Shown: one piece after another, positions 33,837 through 41,530 of the stretch
Numbering within the stretch: position 1 is the stretch's first letter
Layout of the letters: each line of letters starts with the position of its first letter
Assembly: GCA_002702655.1 (NCBI GenBank)
Contig: PABB01000069.1
Location: 1 to 64,000, forward strand
Length of the DNA stretch: 64,000 nt
From: Planctomycetaceae bacterium
GTDB taxonomy: Bacteria; Planctomycetota; Planctomycetia; Pirellulales; Lacipirellulaceae
Direction of reading: 5' to 3'
Notes under the pieces: model-generated
What the model saw: the letters and a program-made list of their open reading frames with translations, nothing else
What the model was told of the DNA's origin: nothing
Databases searched by the model: none
Translations under genes and position numbers: made by a program

Positions 33837-35270
33837 ATGAATGGTTCGTTGACCACTTCCACAAATAGCGTGACGCGCGCCGTGGCGCTGCTCGGCGCGA
33901 CCGCCGCGTTGGCGCTCGTCGCGGGCGGAGCCGTCGTGGCCGCGTTTCCGATGGACGGCTGGACGCCGCGGCTGCTGGCCGCGGGGACGGTCCTGATGGC
34001 CGTGGTAATCGCCGGCGGCATGCGGCTCCGCAGGCTTCTGCGACCGTTGGAGATCATCGAGGGCCTGTTGGCCCGCATTGCCGCGGGCGAGGACGACGCC
34101 TATCGTTTGCCGGAGCTGGGAATCGCCTCTCCGGCCGCCGCCGGTTGGAGCCGCTTGACGCAACTGGCACGCCGCTGGTCCGCCGCCCGAGAACTGGAAG
34201 AAAAGGTCTCCGCCGGTTTGGCCCACGCCATGCCGGGCGCCGACAAGTTGATTGACGCCTTGGCCGATGGCGTCGCCGCCACCGACGAGAGCGGCGTCAT
34301 CACGCAAGCCAACGCGGCCTTCGCCGCGATCTGCGGCGCCGGCGACGCTCCGACGCTACTGGGTACGGCCTGCACGGCGGCGCTTGCCTTGCCGGAAGAC
34401 GCAGCCGGCCAACTGTCCGCCGCCCAAACGCGTCGTCGCGTCGCGGTGGAGTACGCCGTGACCAACGGCGACGCGACCCGCACCCTAAGACTGACCCGGG
34501 CGCCGCGGCTCGACGGCGACGGCGAGCTGCTCGGCCACGCCTGGACGGTTCGCGACGTGACGCAACGGCGCCTCGCCGAGGACATGCGCGACAAATTCCT
34601 GGCCACCGCCACGCACGAGCTGCGCACCCCGCTGGCGAACATTCGCGCCTATGCCGAGGCGCTTTCCACCGGCGACGACATCGACCCCGAGTCGCAGAAA
34701 CAGTTTTTCAATGTCATCGAGTCCGAAGCGGTGCGACTGTCCCAGCTGATCGACGACCTGCTTGACGTCAGCCGCATGCAAGCGGGCGCCCTGGCCATCG
34801 ACCGCCGCGAGGTCGACCTGTCGCGGTTGGTCGACGACGTGGCCCGCAAGGTCGAAGGCACGATGCAGTCGCGCGAAATCGAGTTCCTGTGCGAGTTCCC
34901 GCCGAAGTACCCCAAGGTCCTGGCCGACAAGAGCAAACTGGCCGCGGCGCTGGTCAATCTGTTGGGCAACGCCGCCAAGTACACGCCCGAAGGGGGCCGG
35001 GTCACGTTCCGCGTGGAAGCCACGGATCGCAAGCTCGACTTCTCCGTGGCCGACACGGGCATCGGCATCTCGCCCGAGGATCTGCCGCGCGTCTGCGAGC
35101 GCTTCTACCGCTGCAACGACGAGCGCGTCAACGGCATCCCCGGCAGCGGGCTGGGGTTGTCGCTCACGCAAGAGATCGCCCGGCTGCACGGCGGCGAGTT
35201 GACCGTCGACAGCGAGCTGAACGTCGGATCGATTTTTCACCTGTCCATCCCCATCGAAGGCGTCGACTGA
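33837..35270 (+). CDS. Membrane sensor histidine kinase with PAS domain
   Basis: The 477-residue protein starts at the ATG at 33837 (a TTG at 33831 is also in frame). Two N-terminal transmembrane helices with almost no periplasmic loop are followed by a HAMP-like helix (LRPLEIIEGLLARIAAGED), a PAS domain (about 140-245) and HisKA with His260 in FLATATHELRTPLANI. The HATPase has the N-box NLLGNAAKYTPEGG, DTGIGIS and GSGLGLSLTQ. It should autophosphorylate His260 and pass phosphate to the adjacent receiver. With no periplasmic sensor it probably reads a membrane or cytoplasmic signal. Confidence 0.9.
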   Translation: MNGSLTTSTNSVTRAVALLGATAALALVAGGAVVAAFPMDGWTPRLLAAGTVLMAVVIAGGMRLRRLLRPLEIIEGLLARIAAGEDDAYRLPELGIASPAAAGWSRLTQLARRWSAARELEEKVSAGLAHAMPGADKLIDALADGVAATDESGVITQANAAFAAICGAGDAPTLLGTACTAALALPEDAAGQLSAAQTRRRVAVEYAVTNGDATRTLRLTRAPRLDGDGELLGHAWTVRDVTQRRLAEDMRDKFLATATHELRTPLANIRAYAEALSTGDDIDPESQKQFFNVIESEAVRLSQLIDDLLDVSRMQAGALAIDRREVDLSRLVDDVARKVEGTMQSREIEFLCEFPPKYPKVLADKSKLAAALVNLLGNAAKYTPEGGRVTFRVEATDRKLDFSVADTGIGISPEDLPRVCERFYRCNDERVNGIPGSGLGLSLTQEIARLHGGELTVDSELNVGSIFHLSIPIEGVD

Positions 35271-35312
35271 GTTCGCCGCGTCACCGCACCGGTCCCTGGC
35301 CGCTGATTCACT

Positions 35313-35648
35313 ATGCCCAGCAAGTACCAACAAGGCTGCGTCGACGTCGTCGTCCTGGACGAACGACTCACCAGCGACAACGTGGAGGAAGCGCAGGCCG
35401 CGCTGTTCGAAACGCTGCGCGCCGGCTTGCCGCAGGTGGTCGTCGACCTGCGGGCCGTGCGATTCGTCGACAGCGCGGGGCTGGAGTGCTTGTGCGATTT
35501 CCACGCCGCCTGCCGACAACGGGGCGGTGATCTGCGCTTGGCGTCGCCGGGCCGACTGGTGACCGACGTGCTGCACGTTACGGGCCTGGCCGATCAGATC
35601 GGCACGTCGCACGACGTGATTGCCGCTGCCGGGGAGTTTGCGCAATGA
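35313..35648 (+). CDS. STAS-domain protein (anti-anti-sigma factor type)
   Basis: The 111-residue protein is a single STAS domain, with VVVDLRAVRFVDSAGLECL giving the DSxG loop with a phosphorylatable Ser. Such proteins act in partner-switching with a serine kinase/anti-sigma factor; no RsbW-like kinase is beside it. Its stop overlaps the ATG of the GspE gene (ATGA, 35645-35648), which points to coupled translation with the ATPase. Confidence 0.88.
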   Translation: MPSKYQQGCVDVVVLDERLTSDNVEEAQAALFETLRAGLPQVVVDLRAVRFVDSAGLECLCDFHAACRQRGGDLRLASPGRLVTDVLHVTGLADQIGTSHDVIAAAGEFAQ

Positions 35649-37384
35649 CCGCCTCGCTCGCACCCAGTCCGGCTCCTGAAGTCCGCGTCAGCGGTTCGCG
35701 TCGACGGCTGCGCCTGGGCGAGCAATTGCTGGCGCTGGGGCGCATCACGCAGGCGGAGCTCGACGCAGCGCTGCGCGAGCAGAAGGGAGGTCAACGACTT
35801 GGCGAAACGCTAGTCAAGCTGGGCTTCATTGAAGAATCGGAACTGCTGCCCTGCCTGGCCGATCAGTTTAAGGTGCCCTGCGCCCAACTCCGCGAGGGGC
35901 TGGTCGACCCGCAGGCAGCGCGGCTGATCCCCCGCGCACTCGCCGAGGCCACCTGCAGCATCGGGCTGTTCCGGGTGCATGGCACGCTGACCGTGGCGAT
36001 GGCCAACCCGCGCGATCTCGCGTCGATCGACCGGCTGGAACAACACACGGGACTGCGAGTCCGCCCGGTGTTGGCGCTGGAAAGCGGCATCGTCGAACTG
36101 CTGGGACGGGTCTACGGCGAGGGCTTTCAGGTCGAAACCGTCACGGCCGACCTGGAAGAGGGCGCCGTGGCGCTGAACGAGGAGGCGATCCAGCTCGACC
36201 TGGAAGGACTGGCCGACGCGATCGACGAGAGCCCCGTCATCAACCTGGTCAATTACATTCTGCTGCAGGCCGTGCGGCAGCGGGCCAGCGACATCCACAT
36301 CGAACCCGCCCCGCGCAATACGATCGTCCGCTACCGCGTCGACGGCATGCTGCGCGAGGTGATGCGACCGCGGCGCGAGTTCCATCCGGCCATCGTGTCG
36401 CGCATCAAGGTGATGGCCAGAATGGACGTCGCCGAGCATCGCCTGCCGCAGGACGGGCGCATCAACATCATCGTCGACCGCCGCGAGGTCGACGTCCGCA
36501 CGTCGACGTTGCCCACCGTGTTGGGCGAGAAGGTGGTGCTGCGCGTGCTCGATCGCGGCGGCGTGACATTCCGACTGGAAGAGCTGGGGATCCCCGGGCA
36601 TCAACTGAGCTTGCTGCAGCAAATGCTGGCCAAGCCGCACGGACTGCTGCTGGTGACCGGCCCCACGGGCAGCGGCAAGACGACCACGCTCTACTCGGCC
36701 ATTGAACTGATCAAGTCGGTCGAGCGCAATATTGTGACGGTCGAAGATCCTGTGGAATACCGCCTGGACCTGATCAACCAGGTCCATGTGAACGCCGGGG
36801 CGACGCTAACGTTCGCCCGCGCGTTGCGGTCGATTCTGCGGCAGGATCCCGACGTGATCATGATCGGCGAGATCCGCGATCTGGAGACGGCCGAAACGGC
36901 GGTCCAGGCAGCGCTCACGGGTCACCTGGTGCTCAGCACCCTGCACACCAACGACGCGGCCAGCGCCGTAGCTCGCTTGACGGACATGGGCGTGGCGCCG
37001 TTTAAGATCGCCGCGTCGCTGCTGGGCGTCGTCGCCCAACGACTGTTGCGTCGGGTGTGCCCGCATTGCCGCGGTCTGTATTACCCGCCGCCCGCTTTGC
37101 TGGACGCCGTGCAGTACGCGGGCGATCGGGCGCGTCAGTTCGCCCGCGGTTCCGGATGCGAGCGCTGCTACGACACCGGCTGCCAAGGGCGCGTGGGGGT
37201 CTACGAGATGCTGCCGGTGAGCCGCGAACTGCGCGAAATGATCGCGGCCGGCGCCCCGCTGGACGCGCTGCGCGATTGGTCGCGCAAGCAGGGCTTCGAC
37301 TCGCTGATGCAGCAAGGTCTGCGCGCCGCCGAAGAGGGCGTCGCCTCGCTCGACGAGGTGGTGCGCGTGATCTCCCCCGACTGA
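35645..37384 (+). CDS. GspE/PilB secretion ATPase
   Basis: The 579-residue protein has an N-terminal MshEN-type domain (LGEQLLALGRITQAELDAAL), a domain linker, and the ATPase core: VTGPTGSGKTTTLYS (Walker A Lys near 345), an Asp box at EDPVEY, the Walker B-like DPDVIMIGEIRD, and a His box at HLVLSTLHTNDA. A CPHC...CERC cluster near residues 475-515 should bind zinc as in PilB/GspE. It powers assembly of the pseudopilus. The start overlaps the STAS gene stop. Confidence 0.94.
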   Translation: MTASLAPSPAPEVRVSGSRRRLRLGEQLLALGRITQAELDAALREQKGGQRLGETLVKLGFIEESELLPCLADQFKVPCAQLREGLVDPQAARLIPRALAEATCSIGLFRVHGTLTVAMANPRDLASIDRLEQHTGLRVRPVLALESGIVELLGRVYGEGFQVETVTADLEEGAVALNEEAIQLDLEGLADAIDESPVINLVNYILLQAVRQRASDIHIEPAPRNTIVRYRVDGMLREVMRPRREFHPAIVSRIKVMARMDVAEHRLPQDGRINIIVDRREVDVRTSTLPTVLGEKVVLRVLDRGGVTFRLEELGIPGHQLSLLQQMLAKPHGLLLVTGPTGSGKTTTLYSAIELIKSVERNIVTVEDPVEYRLDLINQVHVNAGATLTFARALRSILRQDPDVIMIGEIRDLETAETAVQAALTGHLVLSTLHTNDAASAVARLTDMGVAPFKIAASLLGVVAQRLLRRVCPHCRGLYYPPPALLDAVQYAGDRARQFARGSGCERCYDTGCQGRVGVYEMLPVSRELREMIAAGAPLDALRDWSRKQGFDSLMQQGLRAAEEGVASLDEVVRVISPD

Positions 37385-37436
37385 CCGCCGGCGCCGCTGC
37401 CGATCCAAAACCGTTTCCGACATTCCGCTCGCTGCC

Positions 37437-38636
37437 ATGAACCCGACCGACGCCCTCCGCCGCTCTGCACTGCCCGGCGCCACGCCGCTGCGCAGCGCCG
37501 CGTCGCTGCGCGCTGCGGCGGCGCCCGGACGACGGGAAGCAGCGCAGTCGGCCCGATCGAAAACGACCGTCGCTCGTTCGCGCCGCCGCCGGGAAAAACC
37601 GCTCGACAAGCGCGACGTGATGATGATCGTCACGCAGTTGTCGATTATGACCCGTTCGGGCGTGGAGGTTGCCGACGCCCTGCGCAGCCTGGCCGATCGA
37701 GCCGCCAAGCCAGCGGTACGAGAATCGCTGCGCCAATTGCACGTGTCGGTCGAAGAGGGCAATCTGCTGTCGCAAGCGTTTGCCGCGCAGCGAGATCGCT
37801 TTGGCGACATTCTCGTGGCGACCGTGGCCGCGGGCGAAGCCTCCGGGCAACTGCCGGACGTGCTGACGCGCCTCCGCACACTGCTCCGCGACGAGCTGCG
37901 CACGCGGTCGGCCATTCGTTCGGTGTTGAGCTATCCCACTGTGCTGGCCATCGTGACTTGCGGCGTGCTATTCGCGATGGTGTTCTTCGTGCTGCCCAAG
38001 TTCGCCGGCATCTACGCGGCGTCGCGGGCGCCCGTGCCTTGGGTCACCCAACTGCTGCTCGCTGGCGGCACGGCGCTGCGCACCTACTGGTGGGCGGCCG
38101 CCGCCGCTGCGGGACTCGCCGCCGTTGGCGTTTGGCGGGCGATGCGTTCGCCGCGCGGCCGGGCCTGGCTGGACCGCGCCGCCTACCGTCTGCCGCTCGT
38201 GCGCGACGTCACGCGGGCGCTCGGCACGGGGAGGCTCTTCCGGCTGCAGGGCATCCTGCTGGAAGCCGGCATTCCCCTGCTGGAAGTTCTGCACCTGACA
38301 GAGAACATCTCCCGAAACTCGCTGATGAAGTCGCTCAACAGCGACATGCAAGAGGCGGTCCTGGTCGGCCAGCCGATGTCCTCCGCCTTTGCCGAGTCCG
38401 AATGCCTGCCCGACGGAGCCATGGAAATGGTCGCCACCGGCGAGGCCAATGGCCAACTGGGCGACGTACTGCAGACGGTCGGCGAGTTTTTTGAGTCCGA
38501 GGGCGAACAGAAACTCAAGGACACAGTGAAAGTCGCCGAACCCGCCATCATCGTCGCCTTGGGAGTCGTGGTGGGCAGCATCGTGCTGGCCGTCATGCTG
38601 CCCATGCTCAACCTGTCCTCGGTCGGCGGCCGTTAG
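37437..38636 (+). CDS. GspF/PilC inner-membrane platform protein
   Basis: The 399-residue protein has two GspF repeats: QLSIMTRSGVEVADALRSLA and LFRLQGILLEAGIPLLEVLH, each opening a cytoplasmic helical bundle. Three transmembrane helices are seen (near residues 175-195, 200-230 and the C-terminal IIVALGVVVGSIVLAVMLPM). An Arg-rich N-terminal extension of ~50 residues precedes the first repeat. It forms the platform on which GspE acts. The start is 52 bp after the ATPase gene. Confidence 0.92.
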   Translation: MNPTDALRRSALPGATPLRSAASLRAAAAPGRREAAQSARSKTTVARSRRRREKPLDKRDVMMIVTQLSIMTRSGVEVADALRSLADRAAKPAVRESLRQLHVSVEEGNLLSQAFAAQRDRFGDILVATVAAGEASGQLPDVLTRLRTLLRDELRTRSAIRSVLSYPTVLAIVTCGVLFAMVFFVLPKFAGIYAASRAPVPWVTQLLLAGGTALRTYWWAAAAAAGLAAVGVWRAMRSPRGRAWLDRAAYRLPLVRDVTRALGTGRLFRLQGILLEAGIPLLEVLHLTENISRNSLMKSLNSDMQEAVLVGQPMSSAFAESECLPDGAMEMVATGEANGQLGDVLQTVGEFFESEGEQKLKDTVKVAEPAIIVALGVVVGSIVLAVMLPMLNLSSVGGR

Positions 38637-38684
38637 TCGACCGATGCTGCCGCGAACGACCTTGCACGCCCGAATCGAACTGTC

Positions 38685-39719
38685 ATGCTCACCGCCCCGC
38701 CACAACTGACTTCGCGTCTCCAGCGCTCCCGCGGGATCGCGAAGCGCGCGGGCGTCGATCTGGGCTCGCATGCGGCGAAAATTGTCTTGGCGACCGACGA
38801 CCGAGGCGAGCGGACCGTTGTCGCGGCGGCGCGCATCCCCATGCCGCCGACGGCAGCCGAAGACCCGGTTGCGCAAGCGGCCGCCGTCGGCCAGTGGCTG
38901 CGCGATTTCAGCTGGCGGACCACGTATCCCGCCGCGTGTTCGCTGCCGGCTCGGTTCACCGACTACGAAACGCAACCGCTCTGTGCGGCCGAAGAAGACA
39001 TCGATGGCGCCGCGGCCGAAGCCGTGGAGCAACTGCTCGGCTCGGCCGCCGCCGACGCCACGTACGACTACTGGGAGACCCAGGACGACGAAGACGATTC
39101 CACACTGCATCTGGCGTGGGCGGCCAGCGAGGTGACCGTCGCCGTGCCGCGCGAGCTGGAGCGATGGGGCCTTGTCTGCCAGAACCTGGAGCCGACGCTG
39201 ACCGCCTTGGCGCGGATTTCCGCGCCGGACGAGGCCGAGTTGGTCGTCGACCTGGGCCACGATGGCGCCGCCTTCGTGCTGGCCAGCGCCGGCGCGGCCA
39301 GCTACGTGCGGCCACGGGTGGCCGTGTCGACGCGAGTGGCCGTGCAGAGCGTTGCGGAAGTGCTCCAGGTGTCGCCTCCCGCCAGCGAAACGCTGCTGCA
39401 ACAGTGGGGATGTGCGAACGCCGCCGGCAGACTCGCGGCGCAGGTACGCGGCGGCTTGGAAAGTTGGCTGCGGACGCTGCAGTTCGAGGTTCACCGCACG
39501 CTGGACTACGCAAGCCACTGCGGCATCGGCCAGTCCGTCGAGCGCGTCGTCTTGTGCGGGGGCGGAAGCATGATCCGCGGACTGGCGCCGTGGCTGCAGG
39601 AGAAGCTCACCGTGCCGGTCGTCACCGCGGCGCCCCCCGCTGCCACGTGGACCGCCGCGCAACCCTACGCGCCGCTTTTCGCACAAGCCGCGGCGCTGGC
39701 GCTGGGGGGCCAACTATGA
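38685..39719 (+). CDS. pilM: PilM-type actin-like assembly protein
   Basis: The 344-residue protein shows an actin/FtsA-like fold: GVDLGSHAAKIVLA gives the phosphate-1 motif, ELVVDLGHDGAAFVLA phosphate-2, and VVLCGGGSMIRGLAPWL the adenosine motif. In type IV pilus systems PilM binds the cytoplasmic tail of PilN. The acidic insert at residues ~120-145 (YWETQDDEDDS) is not usual. Its stop overlaps the next gene's ATG by one base group (ATGA, 39716-39719), a typical pilM-pilN arrangement. Confidence 0.82.
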   Translation: MLTAPPQLTSRLQRSRGIAKRAGVDLGSHAAKIVLATDDRGERTVVAAARIPMPPTAAEDPVAQAAAVGQWLRDFSWRTTYPAACSLPARFTDYETQPLCAAEEDIDGAAAEAVEQLLGSAAADATYDYWETQDDEDDSTLHLAWAASEVTVAVPRELERWGLVCQNLEPTLTALARISAPDEAELVVDLGHDGAAFVLASAGAASYVRPRVAVSTRVAVQSVAEVLQVSPPASETLLQQWGCANAAGRLAAQVRGGLESWLRTLQFEVHRTLDYASHCGIGQSVERVVLCGGGSMIRGLAPWLQEKLTVPVVTAAPPAATWTAAQPYAPLFAQAAALALGGQL

Positions 39720-40309
39720 AAACTGCCAAGCGAGTCAACTTGCTGCCCGTCGAACTGCTGCGACGGTTCGAACACCGTCGCCAGGCGCGGCGTTGGATTC
39801 CCATCGGAGCCGCGACCGTCGTCCTACTGGGGTTCGGCCAGTTCGCCCTGGATTACCGCGCAGGCCAAGCCGCGGCGGCCCACGCCGAGCTCACGGTGCG
39901 CACCGCGCAGCTCTTGGCCGTCGAACGACAAACCCAGCAACTTCAGCAGGACGCCCAGCGGATCCGCCAGACGCTTCAGCAGCGGGACGCCTTGGAACAG
40001 GCCGATGTGCCCCTGGCCCTGCTGCAAATCGTCGCGTCGGCGTGCAAGTCGCGCGGCGGCGAACTGCGAATCGACTCGTACCGCATGGAAGAGAGCGCCT
40101 CCGCCGCGGCCGGCGTCAACCGCAGCACGACGCCCGGCAAACGGATCATCGTCACCGGTCTGGCCAACGACGCGCTGACCGTTTCGCGGTTCGTAGACGC
40201 GTTGCGGGCGTCCGCGGCGCTGGCCGACGTGGTGCTCGAAGCCTCCCAGGCGCCGGACGACCAAACGGCGACGCGCACGTTTCACGTGCGGTGCGACCTG
40301 GCGAACTGA
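39716..40309 (+). CDS. PilN-like assembly protein
   Basis: The 197-residue protein opens with the PilN signature RVNLLPVELLRR that docks in PilM, then one transmembrane helix (IGAATVVLLGFGQFALDY), a coiled coil (residues ~55-95) and a ferredoxin-like C-terminal domain (IIVTGLANDALTVSRFVDAL). It overlaps the pilM stop by four bases. It should link the cytoplasmic PilM ring with the periplasmic PilO-like partner. Confidence 0.8.
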   Translation: MKTAKRVNLLPVELLRRFEHRRQARRWIPIGAATVVLLGFGQFALDYRAGQAAAAHAELTVRTAQLLAVERQTQQLQQDAQRIRQTLQQRDALEQADVPLALLQIVASACKSRGGELRIDSYRMEESASAAAGVNRSTTPGKRIIVTGLANDALTVSRFVDALRASAALADVVLEASQAPDDQTATRTFHVRCDLAN

Positions 40310-40348
40310 CCTGACCGCAGCCGAACCCCAACTCACATCCACACAATC

Positions 40349-40954
40349 ATGTCCAGCCCCGCCCCGACAACTCGCGCCGAGCGGCAAACTCGAGCGGTCC
40401 ACACTTGGTGGTCCGTGGGGGGCGTGCTGTGCGTGGCCGTAGCCGCGGGGGCCTGGTACGCGCTGTCGCTGCGGCCCGCCACGCACGAACTCGACGCCAC
40501 GTGGCAAGCCGTCGAACGCGCCTACGACTATCTCTCCACCGAGAACTCGCTGCGAGACCGACTGGAAGCGGCCCGTGCCCAACGGGATCAACTGGCCGAG
40601 CAGCTCGCCGCGAGCGAGGCCCGCCTCTCAACACGGTCGGACGAAACCGGATTCCTGTCGTGGTTCAGCGAAGCGGCCGCGCGCTGCAAGCTGACCGTCA
40701 AAGACTACCGCCCGGCAGGCGCGGTCGCGTACGGCGAGTACGAGGGCCACGCGCTGCAGCTCACCGGCTCGGGCAGCTACGATGCGATCTGCCTCGTCCT
40801 GGACGACCTGCGCCACTGCGACCAGATGAACCGCGTCACCAATCTCGTCGTGGCCGCCGAGGGCGCCGACCGGTCCCAACTGAGCTACGCGCTGCGCGTC
40901 GAGTTGGTGACGACCGCCGACGAGGTGGCCGCTCGACGGGTCGAGCATCGCTAA
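40349..40954 (+). CDS. PilO-like assembly protein
   Basis: The 201-residue protein has an N-terminal transmembrane helix (SVGGVLCVAVAAGAWYAL), a coiled coil near residues 45-95 and a ferredoxin-like periplasmic domain (LTGSGSYDAICLVLDDLRH). This matches PilO/GspM in length, plan and place in the operon. Sequence similarity between distant PilO proteins is low, so identification rests on topology and synteny. Confidence 0.72.
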   Translation: MSSPAPTTRAERQTRAVHTWWSVGGVLCVAVAAGAWYALSLRPATHELDATWQAVERAYDYLSTENSLRDRLEAARAQRDQLAEQLAASEARLSTRSDETGFLSWFSEAAARCKLTVKDYRPAGAVAYGEYEGHALQLTGSGSYDAICLVLDDLRHCDQMNRVTNLVVAAEGADRSQLSYALRVELVTTADEVAARRVEHR

Positions 40955-40969
40955 CTGGAGACGCACGCC

Positions 40970-41518
40970 ATGCCCGCACAGTCCCAACAACCGCCGACCG
41001 ACTCGCGACAGCGCAAACAACTGATTGTCGCCGGGGGGCTGGCCGTCGTGCTGGTCGCCGTGGTTGGCTATCGAATGTGGTCGCCCAAAAACAGCGAAGC
41101 CGCTGTCGGTGACGGCGTCGCGCTGGCGACGACGGTTCGCCCCGCTTCCGCCGCGGCCGGCGAACAACCCGATGCGACGACGGCCGGCTTGGCCGCGCTC
41201 GCCCCGGTCGATCTCGCTCAAATCCTCGCTGCGAATCCGTTTGCCGCGACGTCTGTCGACGCCGCCCCCGCTCGGCGATCTCCGCTGTTGACCGACGGCA
41301 AGGCCCCCCAGGACGCGACCCGCCCGCAAACGCAGAGCGCCCCGCCGGAAGCCGAGATCCACCTGCAAGCCATCGTCCACGACGGCGGCGAGCCCGCCGT
41401 GCTGGTCGACGGCCGCCAGTACCGGCTGAACGACGTGGTGCAGGACCAATGGCGAATCGTGAGCGTCACCAGCGGCGGCGTGGTGCTGGAGCCGGTCGCG
41501 GGCAACGTCGGCCAGTGA
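40970..41518 (+). CDS. PilP/GspC-like periplasmic protein, last gene of the pilus operon
   Basis: The 182-residue protein has one transmembrane helix (LIVAGGLAVVLVAVVGYRMW), a low-complexity Ala/Pro-rich linker, and a small beta domain at about 125-180 (IHLQAIVHDGGEPAVLVDGR ... VVQDQWRIVSVTSGGVVLE). That domain resembles the HR domain of GspC or the beta domain of PilP, which contacts the secretin N0 domain. It is 15 bp after the PilO-like gene. The assignment to one of the two families is open. Confidence 0.65.
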   Translation: MPAQSQQPPTDSRQRKQLIVAGGLAVVLVAVVGYRMWSPKNSEAAVGDGVALATTVRPASAAAGEQPDATTAGLAALAPVDLAQILAANPFAATSVDAAPARRSPLLTDGKAPQDATRPQTQSAPPEAEIHLQAIVHDGGEPAVLVDGRQYRLNDVVQDQWRIVSVTSGGVVLEPVAGNVGQ

Positions 41519-41530
41519 GTCGCAAATCGC

